DNA of 45,965 nt, taken from assembly GCA_902495525.1 (NCBI GenBank), contig CABUXL010000012.1, positions 1 through 45,965 of the forward strand, written 5' to 3'. Position 1 is the first letter of the stretch. Each line of letters opens with the position of its first letter. This stretch comes from an uncultured Collinsella sp. Lineage in GTDB: Bacteria; Actinomycetota; Coriobacteriia; Coriobacteriales; Coriobacteriaceae. Shown here piece after piece: positions 25,427 to 34,780 of the stretch. The translations under genes were made by a program, and so were the position numbers. Below the pieces are notes generated by a model, which saw only the letters and a program-made list of their open reading frames with translations, searched no databases and was not told the origin of the DNA.

Positions 25427-25477
25427 AGATACTCCGATCAAAACGGCCGCGATTGCGACCGGAATCTTTTGGCAATT

Positions 25478-25548
25478 GAAGACGCGTCTGACCTGGGATA
25501 TTCAAGCGAACAATTGGCCTAACCCGCAATAAATCCCAGATCAGACGC
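25478..25548. repeat. Long inverted repeat in the antiporter leader region
   Basis: GACGCGTCTGACCTGGGAT and its complement (one mismatch) flank about 30 bases. It lies upstream of the putative leader ORF and may be a terminator or operator palindrome; no T-run follows. Confidence 0.65.
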
Positions 25549-25567
25549 GTACTCAATCAAAGAGGCG

Positions 25568-25701
25568 GGCACTCCGAAGTGGAGGCAACGGAGTGCCCAA
25601 AGAAAAACCCAGCCGACCAAGACATCGAATAAACCGACCATCAATGCCCCGAGATGGTCACGGTGCGATTCACCGACTGTCCGATTGATCGGCTGGGTTT
25701 C
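25568..25701 (-). terminator. Hairpins behind agmatine deiminase gene 2
   Basis: AACCCAGCCGA and TCGGCTGGGTTT (about 25607-25701) enclose an inner GACCATC/GATGGTC stem and are followed on the minus strand by a T-rich TTTTCTTT tract. A second hairpin (GGGCACTCCG/CGGAGTGCCC, 25568-25598) comes next. They probably end the carbamoyltransferase-antiporter-deiminase transcript. Confidence 0.65.
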
Positions 25702-25800
25702 TGAGGTGCGGCAGATTGCCCTGAAAGAGGAGGGCATAGACCTTAAGGGTCATGCCCGACGATTGAAGGGCAAGGTGCCGTGCCTCGGGAAGACAGACAA

Positions 25801-27006
25801 TTACGCGGACGGCTCCTGCTGAGTAATGCAGTGGATGTTGCCGCCACCGAAGACGACCTGCTCGGACTGAACGCCGACGCACTTGTAGACGCCCTCGCCC
25901 CAGACCTCGTCGTAGATCTTCTGGAGCGTGTCGACGGCCAGCTGGTCGTTCTCGTCGCCGTACTGCGGGACGATAACGCCGTGGTTGGTCACGAGGTAGT
26001 TCATGTAGGAGGCGATCAGCGGCTCGTCGGGGACGCGCGGCTCGGCGTTCTCGTCGGCGTCGATGGTGTCGCAGGAAGCCTGGTCCATGAACAGCGGGTT
26101 CACGGGCATGCAGAGCTTGTAGACCTTCATCTTGCGGCCCTTGGCGTCGGCGGCGTTGGAGAGGGTCTCGTAGGCAGCGTGGCACTGCTCGTAGAACGGA
26201 TACTCGGGATCGTCGGTCCAAATGCAGGCCATGACGCCCGGCGCGATGAACGTGGCGACGTCGTCGATGTGGCCGTTGGTCTCCTCGGGGTCGATGCCCT
26301 CCTTGACCCAGATGACCTTCTCGACACCCAGGTAATCCTTGAGGTGCTCGTCCATGTAGGCGCGAAGCTCCTCGCTCCAGGGCTCAAACTTCTTGCGGTA
26401 CTTGGGCCAGATGGACTCGGGATCCTCTTCCTCCTCCAGAACCGCAGAGCAGGTGCGGCCCGGGGAAAGCAGGCACTGGTCGGTCACGACAAGGGTGCCC
26501 TCGCCGTCGACGGTGATGGAGCCGCCCTCGAGGATCATGTCGTCGGGACGATAGCGGCGGCAGCCGGAGAGCTCAGCCATCTTGAGGGCGATCTGCTCGT
26601 CCTTGTCCCACGGGAAGTACAGGCCGTCGACGAGGCCGCCGTAGGCGTTGAAGTGCCAGTGGTTGGCGCGTTTCTCGCCCTTGCCGTTGATGACGTAGGT
26701 GGCGGCAGTGTCGCGGAACCAGGCGTCGTCGGTGGTCATCTCGATGACGGTGACGTTCTCGTCGTTCTCGAAGACGGCCTTGCAGTTGGCGTAGTCGACC
26801 TGGTTGGCGCACATATAGACCGGGGTGAACTCGGAGATGGCGCGGGCGATGGCGGCATACTGCTTCTGGGCCGGCTTGGCGCCGTGGGCCCAGGTGTCGG
26901 TGCGGTGGGGCCAGCCCATCCACACGCGATCCTGCGGGGCGAACTCGGCGGGCATGAAGAAGCCGTCGGCCTTGGGGGTGGACTCGGACTCGGTGATCGT
27001 ACGCAT
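25801..27006 (-). CDS. aguA: Agmatine deiminase 2 (with mid-protein insertion)
   Basis: The 401-residue protein has the family blocks DGFFMPAEFAPQDRVWMGWPHR, DDAWFRDTA, LEGGSITVDGEGT, ETNGHIDD and the nucleophile Cys393 in GGGNIHC. It forms N-carbamoylputrescine from agmatine. An acidic insertion of about 28 residues (around LEEEEDPESIWPKYRKKF) follows the CLLSPGR strand and is absent from copy 1. ATG 27004-27006 follows TTGGAGGAAATCTT. It is the third gene after the carbamoyltransferase and antiporter 2, but the 368-base gap to the antiporter is long for an operon. Confidence 0.95.
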   Translation of the reverse strand: MRTITESESTPKADGFFMPAEFAPQDRVWMGWPHRTDTWAHGAKPAQKQYAAIARAISEFTPVYMCANQVDYANCKAVFENDENVTVIEMTTDDAWFRDTAATYVINGKGEKRANHWHFNAYGGLVDGLYFPWDKDEQIALKMAELSGCRRYRPDDMILEGGSITVDGEGTLVVTDQCLLSPGRTCSAVLEEEEDPESIWPKYRKKFEPWSEELRAYMDEHLKDYLGVEKVIWVKEGIDPEETNGHIDDVATFIAPGVMACIWTDDPEYPFYEQCHAAYETLSNAADAKGRKMKVYKLCMPVNPLFMDQASCDTIDADENAEPRVPDEPLIASYMNYLVTNHGVIVPQYGDENDQLAVDTLQKIYDEVWGEGVYKCVGVQSEQVVFGGGNIHCITQQEPSA

Positions 27007-27374
27007 AAGATTTCCTCCAAATCGAACGATCGCTTGCTGCGGGCGGGTTACCCGCAGCCTAAAACCAAGAGATGGTAGGCGCCCGTTCCCCGGCAAAGGT
27101 CGGGGCGCCCGGTGCCGGTTTTCACGGAATCGCACCGGCAAGCGACGACGTAACCAAGTGCGCGGAGACAAAACGCACGAAGGATACGGAAGAGAGATTG
27201 GGGTGGGCGGTGGTTACCGGAGCTATCGCTCACACCCACCCCGGGGGAATGGTTAGCAAACCTGTCGCTTGGACACGCCTCCGAAGAGGCTAGAGTGCCC
27301 GGAGTCGGGAGCGACAAGCCCGACGAAGCGCGCGTTGGTACACGAGGAGGGTTGGAGCCCCAGAACCGGGTGCT
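27007..27374 (-). promoter_or_regulatory. Structured intercistronic region between antiporter 2 and deiminase 2
   Basis: No gene is seen in these 368 bases. On the minus strand several GC-rich hairpins follow one another: GGGGTGGGTG/CGCCCACCCC, GCCGGTGC/GCACCGGC, GGGCGCC-bounded repeats, and GCTGCGGG/CCGCAGC directly before the ribosome site of the deiminase. None has a clean T-run. It may process or stabilise the mRNA, or hold a separate promoter. Confidence 0.45.
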
Positions 27375-28814
27375 CTAGTTCTCCTCGGCCTCGGCGGCCT
27401 CCTCAGCGAGACGCTGGGCTGCGAGCTCAGGGGTCAGACCCTTGTACTCGGTCTCGCGGCCCTTAGCGCTGACGACGCGGACGACCTCGCCGATGAGCAC
27501 GAGCACGATGAAGATAACGATCATCGGGACCTTGTCGCCAATTTCAGCAGCGGAGAACGGGATCAGCGTGGCAACGATGGCAAGAACCAGCTCGATGCAG
27601 GGGATGGCCAGCATGACCTTCATCATGGCGCCCTTAAACGGGAACGTGAAGATGCGCTCACGGTTGGGGTCGTTCTTACGAAGGTTGAGGAACGCCGGGA
27701 ACATCGGGATGTAGGTCAACAGCAGGAAGACGACAGAGGTGCCAAAGAGCATCCAGAAGACACCGTTGGAGATGGCGTCGATGGGAACGAGCTGCAGGCA
27801 CAGCACCAGGGAGGCAACGACAGCGTTGACCAGGTTGGCGCCGTTGGGCATGTCGTCATCCGAGATCATCGAGGCGAAGACCTTGGGCATGTTGCCGTGC
27901 TCGGCAGCGTAGCGAGCAACGGAGTTAACGCCGAAGGACCAAGCGGCCATATTGGCGAACAGGGTGATCAGGAAGGCGATGCAGATGACCTTAAAGATCA
28001 TGGAGTCGCCCACCATGGTCTGGACTGCGACGATCATGCCGTAGTCGGGATCGATGGAGTCGGCCGGCACGGCGGCGCCGATGCCAAAGCCAGCGAACAG
28101 GTAGATCACGGCGATGGACAGGCCACCGACGATGATAGCCTTGGGGATATCGCGAGCGGGATCGGCCATGTCGTCGGTCATGGTGCAGATGACCTCGAAG
28201 CCCATGAAGTTAAAGATGATGATCGACAGGTAGCCGAGAGCGTTCGTGTTGGTGAGCTCGGGCAGGAAGGTGGCAGCGGACATGTCGTTCGCAAAACCGT
28301 TCTCCATGGCATACCAAATGCCCAAAGCGCCAACGATAACGGCAACGGCGACCTTGATGATGGCGCCACCGTTAAGGACCCACTCGGAGTCGGCCGCCTT
28401 GGAGCGGCCCATGAGGTAGACGATCCACACAAAGGCAAGATCGATACCCATCTTGGCGATCAAGTTGAACTCGACGCCAAAGACCATGCCCAAAATGTCG
28501 GGGAACATGGTAGCCAGCGAAGCGATCCACAGCGGGTAGTTGACCCAGTAGTAGTACGAGATGCGGGCGCCCCATTTGTCGCCCAGGCCATCGCGTACCC
28601 AGTCGTAAATGCCGCCCTCGCCGTCATAGGTGGTACCGAGCTCGGCGACAACCATGCCGTAGGGAAGCAGGAAGGTCAGGATCAGGAAGATCCACCAGAA
28701 GAACTGCTGGTTGCCAATGGCAGCAGCAGGAGCGGCGGCCTCGCAAACGAAGACGACGCAGATGATGGTCGAAATGACCGTCAAGAAGGAAAGCTTTTTC
28801 TTTCCGTCGCTCAT
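27375..28814 (-). CDS. aguD: APC-family amino acid/polyamine antiporter 2 (AguD-like)
   Basis: The 479-residue, twelve-span carrier is a close paralogue of antiporter 1 (AAPAAAIGN, FLLPYGMVVAELGTTYDGEGG, NFMGFEVICTM, GMIVAVQTMVG). It lies between putrescine carbamoyltransferase and agmatine deiminase 2, the arrangement of known agmatine operons, so agmatine:putrescine exchange is the best call. The C-terminal tail is Glu/Ala-rich (AEEAAEAEEN). ATG 28812-28814 has AAGGAG seven bases upstream. It follows the carbamoyltransferase by 133 bases containing two hairpins without T-runs. Confidence 0.9.
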   Translation of the reverse strand: MSDGKKKLSFLTVISTIICVVFVCEAAAPAAAIGNQQFFWWIFLILTFLLPYGMVVAELGTTYDGEGGIYDWVRDGLGDKWGARISYYYWVNYPLWIASLATMFPDILGMVFGVEFNLIAKMGIDLAFVWIVYLMGRSKAADSEWVLNGGAIIKVAVAVIVGALGIWYAMENGFANDMSAATFLPELTNTNALGYLSIIIFNFMGFEVICTMTDDMADPARDIPKAIIVGGLSIAVIYLFAGFGIGAAVPADSIDPDYGMIVAVQTMVGDSMIFKVICIAFLITLFANMAAWSFGVNSVARYAAEHGNMPKVFASMISDDDMPNGANLVNAVVASLVLCLQLVPIDAISNGVFWMLFGTSVVFLLLTYIPMFPAFLNLRKNDPNRERIFTFPFKGAMMKVMLAIPCIELVLAIVATLIPFSAAEIGDKVPMIVIFIVLVLIGEVVRVVSAKGRETEYKGLTPELAAQRLAEEAAEAEEN

Positions 28815-28947
28815 GATGAGCTCCTTCGCTCAGTCTTGGACAGATCCGAGGCCCTAAGGTATTAAGGCAATTGCTTGGGCCTCGGTGAGCGGGCGACAGG
28901 AGACGAGCATCCGCCGCCCGCAAACGTGCTTTTAGAAGCCTTGAGGC

Positions 28948-30021
28948 TTAGAGCTGCTCGAGAGCCTCGAGAGCGGCGTGGAGCTCAGCCTTGGCGGAGT
29001 ACTCGACACCCTCGTCGTTGAGCGGGGTGCGCTTGCCCAGGGCGGCAAGGAGAGCACGGATGGAGTGCTTGCGGTTCTCGGCCTCGACCCAGCACAGGGA
29101 GCGCTCGGGATCGTCCATGACTTCGTCGACGACCTCCTCGTTGCGGGTGGCCGGCAGGCAGTGCATGAACTTGGAGTTGGGGCCGGCAAAGTTCATCATG
29201 TCCATGGTGACCTGATACTTGGGATAGAACACGTCCATGTAGTTCTCGCCCGAGACCTCCTCGTCGTACAGGCCATACCACACGTCGGTGTAGATGAAGT
29301 CGGCGCCCTTGATGCACTCGATGTCGTCGGAGATGACGACAGAGCCGCCGGAGACCTTGCAGTTCTCCTCGGCGATGGCCATCATCTGCTTGCCGAACTC
29401 GGCGCGCTCCTCGACGGTGCCAACGTGCAGGCCGCCGTCGGGGATCTGGTGGCCCTTAGGTCCAAACTGGACAAACTTCATGCCGACCTTGGAGGCGATG
29501 AACATGAGGGAGACGCAGACCTGGGTGGCGTCGCCGATGAAGGCCAGGGTGCAGTCCTCGATCTTCTTGCCCTCGGGGAGGTTCTCGAGCATGGTCATGA
29601 GGTCGCCCATCTCCTGCGTGGGATGGTTGAACTCGGACATGCCGTTGATGACGGGCACAGCGGAGCCCTCGGCGAGGCCGACGACGTCCTTGTGACGGTC
29701 AACGCGAGCCATCATGATGTCGAGCAGCGAGCCCATAACGCGAGCGGTATCGCCCAGGGACTCGTGACCGCCGAGCTGGATGGTGCCAGGGCCATAGAAC
29801 TGAGCATGGCCGCCGAGGTCGGTCATAGCGGTCTCGAAGGAAAGACGAGTGCGGGTGGAGACCTGCTGGAAGATCATGCCAAGGCTCTTGTTGCGGAGCA
29901 GGTGCGGATAATAACCGTCAACCTTGATGGCCTTCTTCATTGCCAGACCAAGATCCTCGATAGCCAGGATCTGCTCTTTGGTGAAGTCGTTGGTGTCGAT
30001 GAAATCCTTAGGCAGTGCCAT
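28948..30021 (-). CDS. ptcA: Putrescine carbamoyltransferase
   Basis: The 357-residue protein phosphorolyses N-carbamoylputrescine to putrescine and carbamoyl phosphate. It has the carbamoyl-phosphate loop STRTR at 55-59, YGPGTIQLGGHESLGDT near 76, DATQVCVSL, the DVWYGLYDEE loop and MHCLPATR. These match the enterococcal putrescine enzyme closely and better than ornithine carbamoyltransferases. ATG 30019-30021 follows AAAGGAAATCGAC; a longer frame from 30102 lacks such a site. It is the first gene of the leftward agmatine operon. A carbamate kinase, normally its partner, is absent from the window. Confidence 0.92.
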   Translation of the reverse strand: MALPKDFIDTNDFTKEQILAIEDLGLAMKKAIKVDGYYPHLLRNKSLGMIFQQVSTRTRLSFETAMTDLGGHAQFYGPGTIQLGGHESLGDTARVMGSLLDIMMARVDRHKDVVGLAEGSAVPVINGMSEFNHPTQEMGDLMTMLENLPEGKKIEDCTLAFIGDATQVCVSLMFIASKVGMKFVQFGPKGHQIPDGGLHVGTVEERAEFGKQMMAIAEENCKVSGGSVVISDDIECIKGADFIYTDVWYGLYDEEVSGENYMDVFYPKYQVTMDMMNFAGPNSKFMHCLPATRNEEVVDEVMDDPERSLCWVEAENRKHSIRALLAALGKRTPLNDEGVEYSAKAELHAALEALEQL

Positions 30022-30174
30022 GTCGATTTCCTTTCCGCCGGTCTTGCCGACTATTACTATGAGGCGCTCGAACATCACGCCTCGTGTTGACAAGACCATC
30101 ATTCACCCGTATGCAATTTTTACCTAGTTTATTCGGGATTAAAGACCGTTCATGGAGTTACACCCCCTCTAAAC

Positions 30175-30312
30175 CAATATAAACCCGCAGGTCAAGAGTT
30201 TACAGGGGGTTTACCATCTAGAACCGCGAACGGTATACGGCTATGCTGTATCTCGGCGCCTAATCCGCAATGAAACGAAGGGTTGAGACGTCTATATCCC
30301 ACAAGGTATACA
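30175..30312. promoter_or_regulatory. Divergent control region between ptcA and the LuxR gene
   Basis: The 330-base gap 30022-30351 holds a motif at 30175-30196 (TAAACCCGCAGGTCAAG) shared with the amidohydrolase leader, with GTTTAC/GTAAAC half-sites around it. A rightward promoter TTGAGA (30283-30288), 18-base spacer, TATACA (30307-30312) stands 39 bases before the LuxR gene. Confidence 0.5.
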
Positions 30313-30351
30313 GAGCTCGGCCATAGAATAAATGAGATGGGACGGTGACAG

Positions 30352-31317
30352 ATGAACACCCTGATGTTCTTCTATACCCTAGCGATACTCGTGATCTGTA
30401 TTGTGACGGCGGTGCTCTCGCTTGCCGCCTATGCCTCGTCTCGTCGACGCTTCTTTATCTATGGCAGCGGCGTATTTATCTGCTATGCCATCGAGATGAC
30501 CGAGATTTTCTTTTTTGAATACACGCTGCAAAACCAGAGTTTTCCAGCCAGCGACTATTACTCAATTACCATGCCTGTGTTGCGGACCTTTGTGGCGACC
30601 GCTTCGCAGGCTTTTATTTGGCTCATTGCCATGGATTTGCTCGACAAGCATTCAAAAAAGCAGTTTGTCATTCCCGTCGCAACGTTCTTGCTGAGCGAGC
30701 TGCTGATTATCGTCGCTGTCCCCTACGGCCCCATTCATCAATGGCTCTACTACACGATGCGTCAGGTATTCCTTGTTTTCGTGGGGCTATATATCTTTTG
30801 GACGGCACGCAAGAGCACGCAAGTCGAGCTGAAGGCACGCGTTAACAACCAACGAAAGCACCTGATTATCGGCGCTATTCTGGTCGGTTGCATCGTTGCC
30901 GAGGATTTCTACAACATTCTGATTGTCCCCATGAGTCTGGCGCCCTCTTGGCTGCAACTATATCTGTCCGAGCGCAACTTTAGCGAAAACGTCTTTGCCT
31001 GCTACTTTGCGATTCTGCTGATCATCTACTCCTACCACGTGCTTTCAATCCGCATGCAGGAGGCGCCCGAGGAAAAGAACGTCAGCGATCTTGATCGACA
31101 CATCGAAGAGCAGATGCCCTTCTATCGCAACGCCTACAAGCTCTCCAACCGTGAGACCGAAGTTATGCGTCTGGTCGTACTGGGCAAATCGAACCAAGAG
31201 ATCGCTGACGAGCTATTCCTTGCCGTGGGCACCGTCAAGACCCACATCCACAACATCCTGGTCAAAACCGAACAGCAAAACCGCACGACGCTCATCCTCC
31301 ACTTTTGGAAGCGATAA
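30352..31317 (+). CDS. LuxR-type regulator with membrane-embedded N-terminus, copy 2
   Basis: The 321-residue protein has about seven membrane spans (residues 1-230) and a C-terminal LuxR DNA-binding domain (SNRETEVMRLVVLGKSNQEIA, then VGTVKTHIHNILVKT). It shares IVAEDFY and YLSERNFSENV with the regulator at 22497-23489, so the two are paralogues. It is divergent from the agmatine operon and likely regulates it; regulators of this position and class control agmatine operons in other bacteria (AguR type). The start ATG 30352 has only a weak GGGACGG site. A dispersed repeat begins at its stop codon. Confidence 0.88.
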   Translation: MNTLMFFYTLAILVICIVTAVLSLAAYASSRRRFFIYGSGVFICYAIEMTEIFFFEYTLQNQSFPASDYYSITMPVLRTFVATASQAFIWLIAMDLLDKHSKKQFVIPVATFLLSELLIIVAVPYGPIHQWLYYTMRQVFLVFVGLYIFWTARKSTQVELKARVNNQRKHLIIGAILVGCIVAEDFYNILIVPMSLAPSWLQLYLSERNFSENVFACYFAILLIIYSYHVLSIRMQEAPEEKNVSDLDRHIEEQMPFYRNAYKLSNRETEVMRLVVLGKSNQEIADELFLAVGTVKTHIHNILVKTEQQNRTTLILHFWKR

Positions 31318-31318
31318 C

Positions 31319-31614
31319 CTGCCAAAAAGGGACAGGTTTATTTTGGCAGGTTTTATCTGGGCAAACGCCAAAAACCGCCGCGAGGGAGCTACTTTCCCTC
31401 GCGGCGGTTTTCTAGCAGTAAAACCAAGTGAGTAGGCTTTTGGCGGGATGCCGAGCACACCTCAAAACGCCACAGCCCTGACCTGCGATTTTATTGAGCA
31501 CTTGCCGCGATGTGCTCGGCAGATCCAAAAAAGCCTACTCACTTGCATCTGAGATGCTCTAGATACGCAAAATACCGCCGCGAAGGGAGCTGGACTCCCT
31601 TCGCGGCGGTTATT
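31319..31614. repeat. Three-hairpin dispersed repeat, copy 2
   Basis: It opens with TGCCAAAA/TTTTGGCA, followed by a 17-bp hairpin (31371-31411, AAAACCGCCGCGAGGGA). A 119-base central stem-loop (31426-31544, AAGTGAGTAGGCTTTT arms with an inner TGCCGAGCACA stem) follows. A second CCGCCGCGAAGGGAG hairpin (31574-31610) closes it. Both ends carry T-runs, so it can terminate the two converging genes beside it. The stems are better preserved than in copy 1. Confidence 0.85.
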
Positions 31615-31646
31615 CGCTCTGATTTTGCGACGGTTTTGCCCGCTTG

Positions 31647-33857
31647 TTACTCGCTGTAGCGGGTGGCGATGGCGGCTTGTACCATGCCGGTGCTCATGAG
31701 GTAGGTCACCAGGAAGTAGCCGCCGTAGGCCGCCAGGAAGATTGCACAGGTGAGGCCCACGGTGCCGCCGATGCTCATATTTCCGAAAATGCTCACCAGC
31801 TCGATGATCACCTTAAGTGCCACAAAGGAGTGCGCCAGGCCCACTACCAGCGGGAACAGGAAGAATACCGCTTGCTGCGCCATCACCGAATGGCGAACCT
31901 GGCGGTCGTCACAGCCGATCTGTGCCAGCACACGATAGCTGCGGCTGCCGTCGGCCACGTTGGAAAGTTGCTGGATCGACAGAATCGCCGCGCATGCAAC
32001 GACCAATACAAAGCCGATGTAGATGGCTAGGTAGCTAATAAGACCATTCATTTGCGCTGCTTGCGTGTACATCTCGGAGCGTGTGATGAAGGTTCCCCAC
32101 GACCCCGACTCCTTGCCGTCAACGAGCAGATTGTCGAGCACAGTGTATTTAATGCTCTCGTCTGCCTCGGTCGTATCCATCCCCTGTTTGTAGTTAACGA
32201 GCAGGCTACTGGAATACGGCTGCAGATTAAGTTGGGACAACAGCTCGTCGGCAACGACGACGGTACCCGGATTACTGCCCATCGTCGAGTTGGCGATGGC
32301 CGCCGTATCTTCGTCCGACTTATCGGTTGCGGGCTTGAGCGTATGCCCGCCCAAGGTAAGGGCATGGCCGCCAGCCATATACTTGGTGTACAGGTCGACC
32401 AGCTCGCCGCCCATATCACACGTGAGCAGATACTGGTCGTGACCGATGTGCACCGGCTCCTCGCCCATCATCTGGCGCAGTTTGTTGTACTGGCTCGCCG
32501 GCGTCACAAACAGACCCATCGTATCGGCATTGCTACCCCCGAACGCCTTGGGAAGCTTTTCGCCCATGGTCTTGCACATCTCACTTGGGGTCACCGAAGG
32601 ATTCGAGCCGCCAAATGGGTAACTCAGATACGAATCGATCTGCACATGCTCACCGGCAACATCGGCGATATCGACCTTCTTGCCGGTCTCGTCGTTGTTG
32701 TCCGCCGACTTGCCCTTGCCGTGCCATGCAGGGTACAAATCGACCGTTGTATCGGCCAACACCATGCGATCGGCCTCAGACGGATTGACATACCCTTTGT
32801 ACCCTTTGTAGTAGTCGAGCGTATCGGGCGTGTAATAGACATACGTCTGAGACACGTCAACAGGGTTATAGCGCTCCAGGTTTTCATTCATCACGTTGGC
32901 AATTGACATACCGCACGTCACCGAGGTGATGGCCAAAAACAGGAGCATCGCGATGACGCCCATCGAAAAGCACACCGTATTAACCTTCGCCGCAAGCTGG
33001 CGCACGGTAAACATGTTGAGGCCGCGCCAATACACGCCGCGCAGGCTCTGCAGCAGCTTGATGAGCATGCCCGAGAGTCCCCAGAACAGGGCAAAGGTGC
33101 CCACGGTAACCATAGCGGTCGTAATACCAAACTGGTTCATGGCCTCTTGCAGCTTGCTGTCCGTCGCGGTTAGCGGGAACCCATCACGTAGCAGACGGTA
33201 ATAGGCCACGCCCACAAGCACCGCACCCACGGCAAAGATGGCAATCGCGATCCAGGGGTTGCGTGTCTTGATGCTCTCGTTGCGACGCTCGGCACCCATA
33301 AGCTCGATGAGTTTGGTACGACGCACGGCGCGGAGATTCAGCAGTAGCGTGAGCACAAACATTACGAGCATGCAGGCAAGGGTCAGATTGAACGCATGCA
33401 TCGAGAAAAAGAAGTGGAAATTGGCGATCTGCGTCTTAAAGAGCGAGGCCGTAAAGAACGTCATGAGCTGGGAGAGTCCCACACCCAGCACAATGCCGGC
33501 GACAAAGGCCACCACCGAGACAATCACCGTCTCGAGCGCCATGATCGTGGCGACGCGCCCGCGCCCCATGCCGAGCACCTGGTACAGGCCAAACTCCTTC
33601 TTGCGGCGTTTCATGATGAAGTTATTGGCATACACCATCAAAAAGGCCATGACACCGGCCAAAAAGTACGTCAGGTCGCCGAGCATGCTGCCCATAACCT
33701 GCGCCAAGCCCTTTTCATCGATGCCGGCGATGTCGACCTGCATCGAGATGGTGTTAAAGGCATAGAAGACCGTGACGCCCAGGGTGAGCGTCAAAAGGTA
33801 GACGAGGTAGTCGCGGCCGGCGCGGCGGACGTTGCCCCAAGCGAGTTTACAGAGCAT
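31647..33857 (-). CDS. BceB-type ABC transporter permease (FtsX family)
   Basis: The protein of about 736 residues has about ten membrane spans: four near the N-terminus, an FtsX-like pair of blocks (FVLTLLLNLRAVRRTKLIELMGAERR), and a large external domain (roughly 345-580) before the last three spans. This layout is typical of BceB permeases that handle peptide antibiotics such as bacitracin. The frame also opens at GTG 33869, overlapping the ATPase gene; I prefer ATG 33857, which has GAGGG upstream and still overlaps it. No two-component system, the usual partner, is adjacent. Confidence 0.87.
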   Translation of the reverse strand: MLCKLAWGNVRRAGRDYLVYLLTLTLGVTVFYAFNTISMQVDIAGIDEKGLAQVMGSMLGDLTYFLAGVMAFLMVYANNFIMKRRKKEFGLYQVLGMGRGRVATIMALETVIVSVVAFVAGIVLGVGLSQLMTFFTASLFKTQIANFHFFFSMHAFNLTLACMLVMFVLTLLLNLRAVRRTKLIELMGAERRNESIKTRNPWIAIAIFAVGAVLVGVAYYRLLRDGFPLTATDSKLQEAMNQFGITTAMVTVGTFALFWGLSGMLIKLLQSLRGVYWRGLNMFTVRQLAAKVNTVCFSMGVIAMLLFLAITSVTCGMSIANVMNENLERYNPVDVSQTYVYYTPDTLDYYKGYKGYVNPSEADRMVLADTTVDLYPAWHGKGKSADNNDETGKKVDIADVAGEHVQIDSYLSYPFGGSNPSVTPSEMCKTMGEKLPKAFGGSNADTMGLFVTPASQYNKLRQMMGEEPVHIGHDQYLLTCDMGGELVDLYTKYMAGGHALTLGGHTLKPATDKSDEDTAAIANSTMGSNPGTVVVADELLSQLNLQPYSSSLLVNYKQGMDTTEADESIKYTVLDNLLVDGKESGSWGTFITRSEMYTQAAQMNGLISYLAIYIGFVLVVACAAILSIQQLSNVADGSRSYRVLAQIGCDDRQVRHSVMAQQAVFFLFPLVVGLAHSFVALKVIIELVSIFGNMSIGGTVGLTCAIFLAAYGGYFLVTYLMSTGMVQAAIATRYSE

Positions 33858-34632
33858 CGGAGCCCTCACCGCCCATCATGGCAACGACCTCCATAATGCG
33901 GTCGAAGAACTCTCGGCGGTCGGTATCGCCGCGGCGCAACTCGGTGAAGATCTTGCCGTCGCGAATAAACAGCACACGGCTCGTGTAGCTGGCGGCAAAG
34001 CTGTCGTGCGTGACCATGAGCACCGTGGCGCGCAGGCGGCGGTTAAGGGCCTCCAGGCTCTCGAGCAGCAGGCGAGCGCTCTTGGAATCGAGGGCGCCGG
34101 TGGGCTCGTCGGCCATGATCATGGTGGGGTCGGTGACGAGCGCGCGAGCCGCGGCAACGCGCTGCTGCTGACCGCCGGACATCTGGTAGGGATACTTGTC
34201 GAGCACCTGACTGATGGACAGGCGCGCTGCCACATCCTGCACGCGGGTCGAGATCTCTGCCGAGTTTGTACGGGCGATGGTGAGCGGCAGGGCGATGTTC
34301 TCGCGTGCCGTGAGCGTGTCGAGCAGGTTGGAGTCCTGGAAGATAAAGCCGAGCTCCTCGCGGCGGAACTGCGAAAGCTTGGCCTGCTTCATGCGCGTCA
34401 CGTCCTGACCGTTAATGCGGATCGTGCCGCTCGTGGCGCTATCGATGGTCGACACACAGTTGAGCAACGTCGACTTGCCCGAGCCCGAAGCGCCCATGAT
34501 GCCAACAAATTCGCCGCGGTTGACGGTAAAGCTGACGTCGTTGAGCGCGCGGGTCACGTTGCCCAGCGCTCCATATACCTTTTCGAGATGCGCGACCTCC
34601 AGTACCGGGGTCGCCATGTGCGTGGTTTGCAT
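33847..34632 (-). CDS. BceA-type ABC transporter ATPase
   Basis: The 261-residue ATPase has Walker A GASGSGKST near 45, Q-loop FIFQDSNLLDTLT, signature MSGGQQQRVAAARAL, Walker B MIMADEPTGALD and switch His in MVTHDSF. The wording around RALNDVSFTVNRGEFVGIMG matches the BceA/LolD-like group. ATG 34630-34632 follows AGAAAGGACTCGGT. It overlaps the permease gene, with which it forms an antimicrobial-peptide resistance or lipid-extracting transporter. Confidence 0.9.
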   Translation of the reverse strand: MQTTHMATPVLEVAHLEKVYGALGNVTRALNDVSFTVNRGEFVGIMGASGSGKSTLLNCVSTIDSATSGTIRINGQDVTRMKQAKLSQFRREELGFIFQDSNLLDTLTARENIALPLTIARTNSAEISTRVQDVAARLSISQVLDKYPYQMSGGQQQRVAAARALVTDPTMIMADEPTGALDSKSARLLLESLEALNRRLRATVLMVTHDSFAASYTSRVLFIRDGKIFTELRRGDTDRREFFDRIMEVVAMMGGEGSDAL

Positions 34633-34780
34633 ACCGAGTCCTTTCTTGCGATTAGTCTACGGCATCTATAGTCGCAAGAAGACGAGTCAGCTACCATCGA
34701 TATGGCTTACGCTTGCCTTACCGTTGTGTAAGGTACGGGTAGCTACCCTGTTATGTGTTGATGCTGAGAGAGGACTCCTG

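Noticed and set aside
25255..25560. Possible T-box riboswitch before antiporter 1 (GATGGCACC next to a terminator)
   Set aside because: The T-box core needs TGGNACC within an antiterminator and a recognisable stem I with specifier loop. The match has an extra base and no stem I was found.
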